A DNA stretch of 34,435 bases from Candidatus Erginobacter occultus (GTDB lineage: Bacteria; Auribacterota; Erginobacteria; Erginobacterales; Erginobacteraceae): positions 1 through 34,435 of the forward strand of contig JAVCCZ010000039.1 of NCBI GenBank assembly GCA_030765265.1. Reading direction: 5' to 3'. Under the pieces are notes generated by a model. The model saw nothing but the letters and a program-made list of their open reading frames with translations. It was not told the DNA's origin and did no database searches. The position numbers were made by a program, and so were the translations under genes. Positions 31,519-34,435 of this stretch are shown piece after piece; within the stretch, counting starts at the first letter, position 1; each line of letters begins with the position of its first letter.

Positions 31519-31947
31519 ATGGCGAATAGGATCAGTCCCGAGAAGCGGAGCCGGATAATATCCTCCATCCGCTCGAAGGACACCCGGATCGAGTTGAAAC
31601 TGCGCCGGGCATTGTGGAAGGAGGGGCTCCGTTACCGTCTCCATTACCACATAGCCGGAAAGCCCGATGTCGCCTTTCCCTCGGCCCGGGTGGCGGTCTT
31701 AGTGGACGGGGATTTCTGGCACGGTTATGACTGGCCGCAACTGAGGGAAAAGCTCAACAGCGATTTCTGGTACGGCAAGATCCTCAACAACCGGAAACGC
31801 GACCGCAAGGTCAACCGCGCCCTGAAGGCGGAGGGCTGGACGGTGCTGCGGTTCTGGGAGCATCAGATCAACAACGATCCCGAAGGTTGCGCGCGGCGGG
31901 TCCGCGAGGCGGTCCGGGGCGGGAGATACCGACCGGGCGAAGAGTAG
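31519..31947 (+). CDS. Vsr-type mismatch endonuclease
   Basis: A 142-residue protein with the Vsr layout: RSRIISSIRSKDTRIELKLR at the start, then HIAGKPDVAFPSARVAVLVD with the metal-binding Asp50, then GDFWHGYDW, KILNNRKRDRKVNRALKAEG, WTVLRFWEHQI. Vsr nicks beside T:G mismatches arising from deamination of 5-methylcytosine and is usually encoded next to a C5 methyltransferase, as here. The zinc-site Cys residues of the E. coli enzyme (around Gly-Cys-Phe-Trp-His and Trp-Glu-Cys) are replaced (Asp and His), as in many shorter homologues. The gene ends 5 nt before the end of the convergent methyltransferase gene. Confidence 0.88.
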   Translation: MANRISPEKRSRIISSIRSKDTRIELKLRRALWKEGLRYRLHYHIAGKPDVAFPSARVAVLVDGDFWHGYDWPQLREKLNSDFWYGKILNNRKRDRKVNRALKAEGWTVLRFWEHQINNDPEGCARRVREAVRGGRYRPGEE

Positions 31948-31952
31948 GGATA

Positions 31953-33206
31953 TCAAGCCGTCTTTCTCGCGGCCGAAAGAGAAGCTTCCCCCTCGATCGC
32001 GGAGAGCATCTTCAGCAGCGCCCGCCCGACGGCCTCTCCGAGCAGGGGGGGGACAGCGTTTCCGATCTGCTTCAAAACCAGGCTCTTGCTCCCCCGGAAG
32101 TTGAAATTATCCGGGAAGGACTGCAAACGGGCCAGCTCCCGGGGAGTCATCACCCGGTCCAGTTCGTAGTGGACCAGCACCCCCCCATGGTTCTCCTTGA
32201 CGGTGCGGGCCGGGTCGTCGGGCGGGTTGCGGTACCAGGCATCAGAGTAACCCTTGTATATGGTCGTACCGATCTTGGTCTTGTGGATCTTGGCAACGAA
32301 GTCACTCTTATGCCGGGGGAAGACATGGGACCAGGCCTGGTCTTCCGGATGCTGCTTCAGATCGTCGATGGCCGACCTCACCGTTCTCCAGGGAAGCCTG
32401 GAGGAGGAGAAGAGGGGCAGCTCCCCTGAGGCCTCGGGCGGGCAATGGGTGGGGAGCGGGAATTCGATCGGGACGTTGCGGTCGGTGCCTATAAAGAAGA
32501 CGCGCTCCCGCTTCTGCGGCACCCCGTAGTCGGCGGCGTTGAGGGTCCGGAACTCCACCCGGTAGCCGATCCCGTTAAACCTCCGGACGATCTTGCTGGT
32601 CACCGGCTCCCGCAGGATCTTCAGCCTCCCGGCGCTCCGGCGCAGTTCTTGTTTCACGGCATCGAGCCTGGACTGGTCAGCCTTGGAGAAGACAACCCTG
32701 CCGGTGTTCGCGGCCTGTTTTCTCTTCAACATCAGGGCCGCCCGCTCGGCCTCGAGACACTTGACCCGTTCCAGTTCGGCGGACTCCCCCGCCGAGAGGA
32801 CTTCCCGGTCGTGCATCATCGTCAGGATGCCCTTTACGTTCTCCATAATGAAGATCGCCGGCCGTAAGCGCTCCACGATCTCCACGTAGTCCCCGAACAG
32901 GTGTCCCCTGGCGTCGTCCACGCTCCGGGCCCCCGCCATGCTGTACGCCTGGCAGGGCGGTCCGCCGGCGATGACGTCGCAGGGAACCCGCTCGAATTCC
33001 CGGCAGATCCGATCCCGGACCGCCTTCCCGGTAATGTCCCCCAGGATGAACGCGGTCCCGGGGTGGTTCAGGCGGTAGGTCTCGGCCGCCGGTTCCCAGA
33101 CATCGTTGGCGGCGACGACCCGGAAACCCGCCCGAACGAGGCCGCTGCTCAACCCCCCGCATCCCGCAAAGAGATCCAGCACATTGTATTGTCTATTGTT
33201 AGCCAT
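31953..33206 (-). CDS. DNA (cytosine-5-)-methyltransferase
   Basis: A 417-residue protein from the ATG at 33206 (an upstream in-frame start adds five residues). Standard C5-methyltransferase motifs appear in order: I VLDLFAGCGGLSSGL (9-23), IV GGPPCQAYS with catalytic Cys85, VI FIMENVKGI, VIII GVPQKRERVFFIGT, IX RELARLQSFPDNF and X KQIGNAVPP. Between VI and VIII a charged helical insert (ERVKCLEAERAALMLKRKQA) lengthens the usual spacing. The target-recognition region (about 270-350) includes WSHVFPRHKSDF. It would protect the cognate site against the nuclease upstream. It faces the Vsr gene with a 5-bp gap. Confidence 0.92.
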   Translation of the reverse strand: MANNRQYNVLDLFAGCGGLSSGLVRAGFRVVAANDVWEPAAETYRLNHPGTAFILGDITGKAVRDRICREFERVPCDVIAGGPPCQAYSMAGARSVDDARGHLFGDYVEIVERLRPAIFIMENVKGILTMMHDREVLSAGESAELERVKCLEAERAALMLKRKQAANTGRVVFSKADQSRLDAVKQELRRSAGRLKILREPVTSKIVRRFNGIGYRVEFRTLNAADYGVPQKRERVFFIGTDRNVPIEFPLPTHCPPEASGELPLFSSSRLPWRTVRSAIDDLKQHPEDQAWSHVFPRHKSDFVAKIHKTKIGTTIYKGYSDAWYRNPPDDPARTVKENHGGVLVHYELDRVMTPRELARLQSFPDNFNFRGSKSLVLKQIGNAVPPLLGEAVGRALLKMLSAIEGEASLSAARKTA

Positions 33207-33402
33207 ATTACCGCTGCTCAATGCGGACCAATCCTCGATGATTGCCGCAAATCAGGAATCCCCGCATAAATAATCGCCTGGCCTGATGGAAGCGTAGCAA
33301 ACCAGGATACGCTGTTGCAAGAAGTCAATTGCCGGTGCAAGACACCGGCGACAGCCAATAACACCGCAAACCGGAAGAATCCAGGCTGCCAGCGGCCTCG
33401 AG

Positions 33403-33786
33403 TCAACCGTAATACACCAGAGAGGAACTCCGCCCGGTTTGTTCCACCTTAACATTTGGCAGAAGAGCTAAAATTCCGCGTATGATGGCGCCGATGACCC
33501 TGATCTTGTTGTCCAATTTCTGGACCATCAGCTTCCGATTCATTGTCCCATTGGCGGCCAAGATTTCGAAAGCCTCTTTAATGATCTCCCTCGGGACTTC
33601 CCGGGGAGCGCCGACTGGTTGCCCCCTTTGATCCTTTTCCGATATCACCACTATCTTGTCGTCATCCACGGCCAGAACCCAGTTTCTGCTGCCCTGGCCG
33701 ATGGTGAGGATCGGTTCCTCTCGCTCTTTATGCTGCTGGGCTATCTGCTTGATTTGGGGCCAGATTTCCAAGTCAAAACCTGCCAT
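33403..33786 (-). CDS. Unknown protein downstream of the McrC-like gene
   Basis: A 127-residue protein with GGAGG 6 nt before the ATG. It contains EPILTIGQGSRNWVLAVDDD then KIVVISEKD (a beta sheet) and REVPREIIKEAFEILAANGT then MNRKLMVQKL (a helix-turn-helix-like stretch), ending with ALLPNVKVEQTGRSSSLVYY. I recognise no family. The winged-helix-like C-terminus suggests DNA binding. It lies 20 nt downstream of the decayed McrC-like gene on the same strand, so it may have been part of that defence operon. Confidence 0.65.
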   Translation of the reverse strand: MAGFDLEIWPQIKQIAQQHKEREEPILTIGQGSRNWVLAVDDDKIVVISEKDQRGQPVGAPREVPREIIKEAFEILAANGTMNRKLMVQKLDNKIRVIGAIIRGILALLPNVKVEQTGRSSSLVYYG

Positions 33787-33806
33787 TGTTTCCTCCTCTT
33801 TCAGGT

Positions 33807-34408
33807 TTAGGCAAATATCAGTTCAGGGACTGCAACCAATTTCAAGAGCTTTTCGTGGATCTTCCGCCAGTCCTGGGCCAGGTCGATATGGTGCAGACGG
33901 TGATCCGGTGGCCGTGGAGGGTGTATTGGAGGCGGAGGTCGGTCTCTACCGTCGGGTAGAGGAGCATCCCCTCGCAGTGTTCGTACTCGGAGCTTCTTTG
34001 GGCCAGGTTGCGGACGTAGGAGAAGATCTGGTAGAGGTTGGCGGAGTTGATCCTTTCCTTGTCGTAATCCTGATTCCGGGTCAGGGCTTCCCCCTCCCAC
34101 TCTATCCACTCCACGCCGACGATCTCGGCGGCGGGGTCGGCTTTCCTCAGCTCTTCTTGGTAGAAGTTGCGGACGAAGTTTTCAAAGATGCCGGCCATCG
34201 CCCGCTCGTCCCGAAAAAAGTCCCGAAATCGGTACTCCCCTTCACCCTCCCGGGCCAGCTCGTGGGTATAGACCATCCGGCAGACGTGCTCTTCCGTCCG
34301 AATTTCCCGGGGGTCGGAATGGCCGGTTTTGAACTCTCCAACTTTATTAGATGGTTGAGCCTCTGGCCCGTTTCCCGGTCAAGACCACGCTCCTCTCGCC
34401 TGGGCCAT
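33807..34408 (-). pseudogene. Decayed McrC-like (5-methylcytosine restriction subunit) gene
   Basis: The main frame reads VCRMVYTHELAREGEGEYRF, RDFFRDERAMAGIFENFVRN and FYQEELRKADPAAEIVGVEW, the start of the McrC nuclease region. It then jumps from IEWEGEALTRNQDYDKE to RINSANLYQIFSYVRNLAQR. In McrC this gap normally holds the Thr-Asp-Ile and Asp-x-Lys catalytic strands, which are missing. Near 33889 a change of frame is needed to go from HGHRITVCTI to DLAQDWRKIHEKLLKL, the normal C-terminus. Upstream, an ATG at 34408 with AGGAGG is in the same frame but meets TGA after nine codons, and the first 150 or so residues of McrC are absent. The gene is dead. Confidence 0.72.
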
Positions 34409-34435
34409 CTGGACCTCCTCCTTTTCAGGGTTGAA

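Noticed and set aside
1-34435. CRISPR array, tRNA or rRNA genes.
   Set aside because: No regular 25-40-bp repeats with spacers, no tRNA cloverleaf pattern and no rRNA core sequences were noticed when reading.

Overview
The window looks like an accessory stretch of a GC-rich chromosome from a free-living, probably Gram-negative bacterium. It carries two lipoproteins, two secreted proteins, strong GGAGG-type ribosome sites, and standard ATG/GTG starts with TGA as a real stop. No rRNA, tRNA, phage structural gene, transposase or CRISPR array was seen. The proteins match widespread families only, so I cannot name the lineage; an uncultured phylum seems likely.

Layout. (1) 1-4032 is a toxin-antitoxin graveyard: an AbiEi/AbiEii pair cut by the window edge, a complete HigB/HigA pair, a small antitoxin-like protein, a HigA-type antitoxin whose toxin survives only as a 44-codon stub, and a BrnA antitoxin without BrnT. 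(2) 4233-8007, all on the minus strand, encodes a GH53-like lipoprotein glycosidase, a secreted TPR protein, a LigD 3'-phosphoesterase-like protein that has lost its catalytic residues and gained a very basic tail, and a small AT-rich lipoprotein. (3) 8234-11148, on the plus strand, has an ECF-type sigma factor, a protein with two anti-sigma zinc fingers, a VWA-domain protein and a CYTH phosphatase-fold protein. (4) 11083-14446 holds an AbiEii-like/AbiEi-like pair lying between two 265-bp direct repeats, followed by a WYL regulator. The repeats duplicate the end of the CYTH gene and the end of the WYL gene. (5) 14581-27717 is a DNA-transaction block: a DUF6915-like protein, a ClpX-like unfoldase, a secreted protein, an AddB-like nuclease, an AddA/RecB-like helicase-nuclease, a DnaE paralogue with an Asn in place of a catalytic Asp and no C-terminal domain, and an unknown protein.

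Four copies of one operator-like motif (a TGACA/TGTCA palindrome, exactly 6 nt, then GTGnTA) lie in front of the DUF6915, ClpX-like, DnaE-like and unknown genes. The first copy is in the gap next to the WYL regulator. The simplest reading is a WYL-controlled regulon joining a DnaE-like PHP protein, a ClpX-like ATPase and perhaps the helicase-nuclease. This is the best candidate for an undescribed system here. (6) 27905-34435 is a decaying defence and repair island: frameshifted metallophosphoesterase and HAD genes, an AT-rich PD-(D/E)XK gene, an HNH nuclease with a nonsense codon, a type II restriction-modification cassette (C-box, C protein, nuclease, Vsr, m5C methyltransferase), and an McrC-like gene that has lost its nuclease core.

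All calls come from reading the sequence and from memory of protein families; no searches were run.
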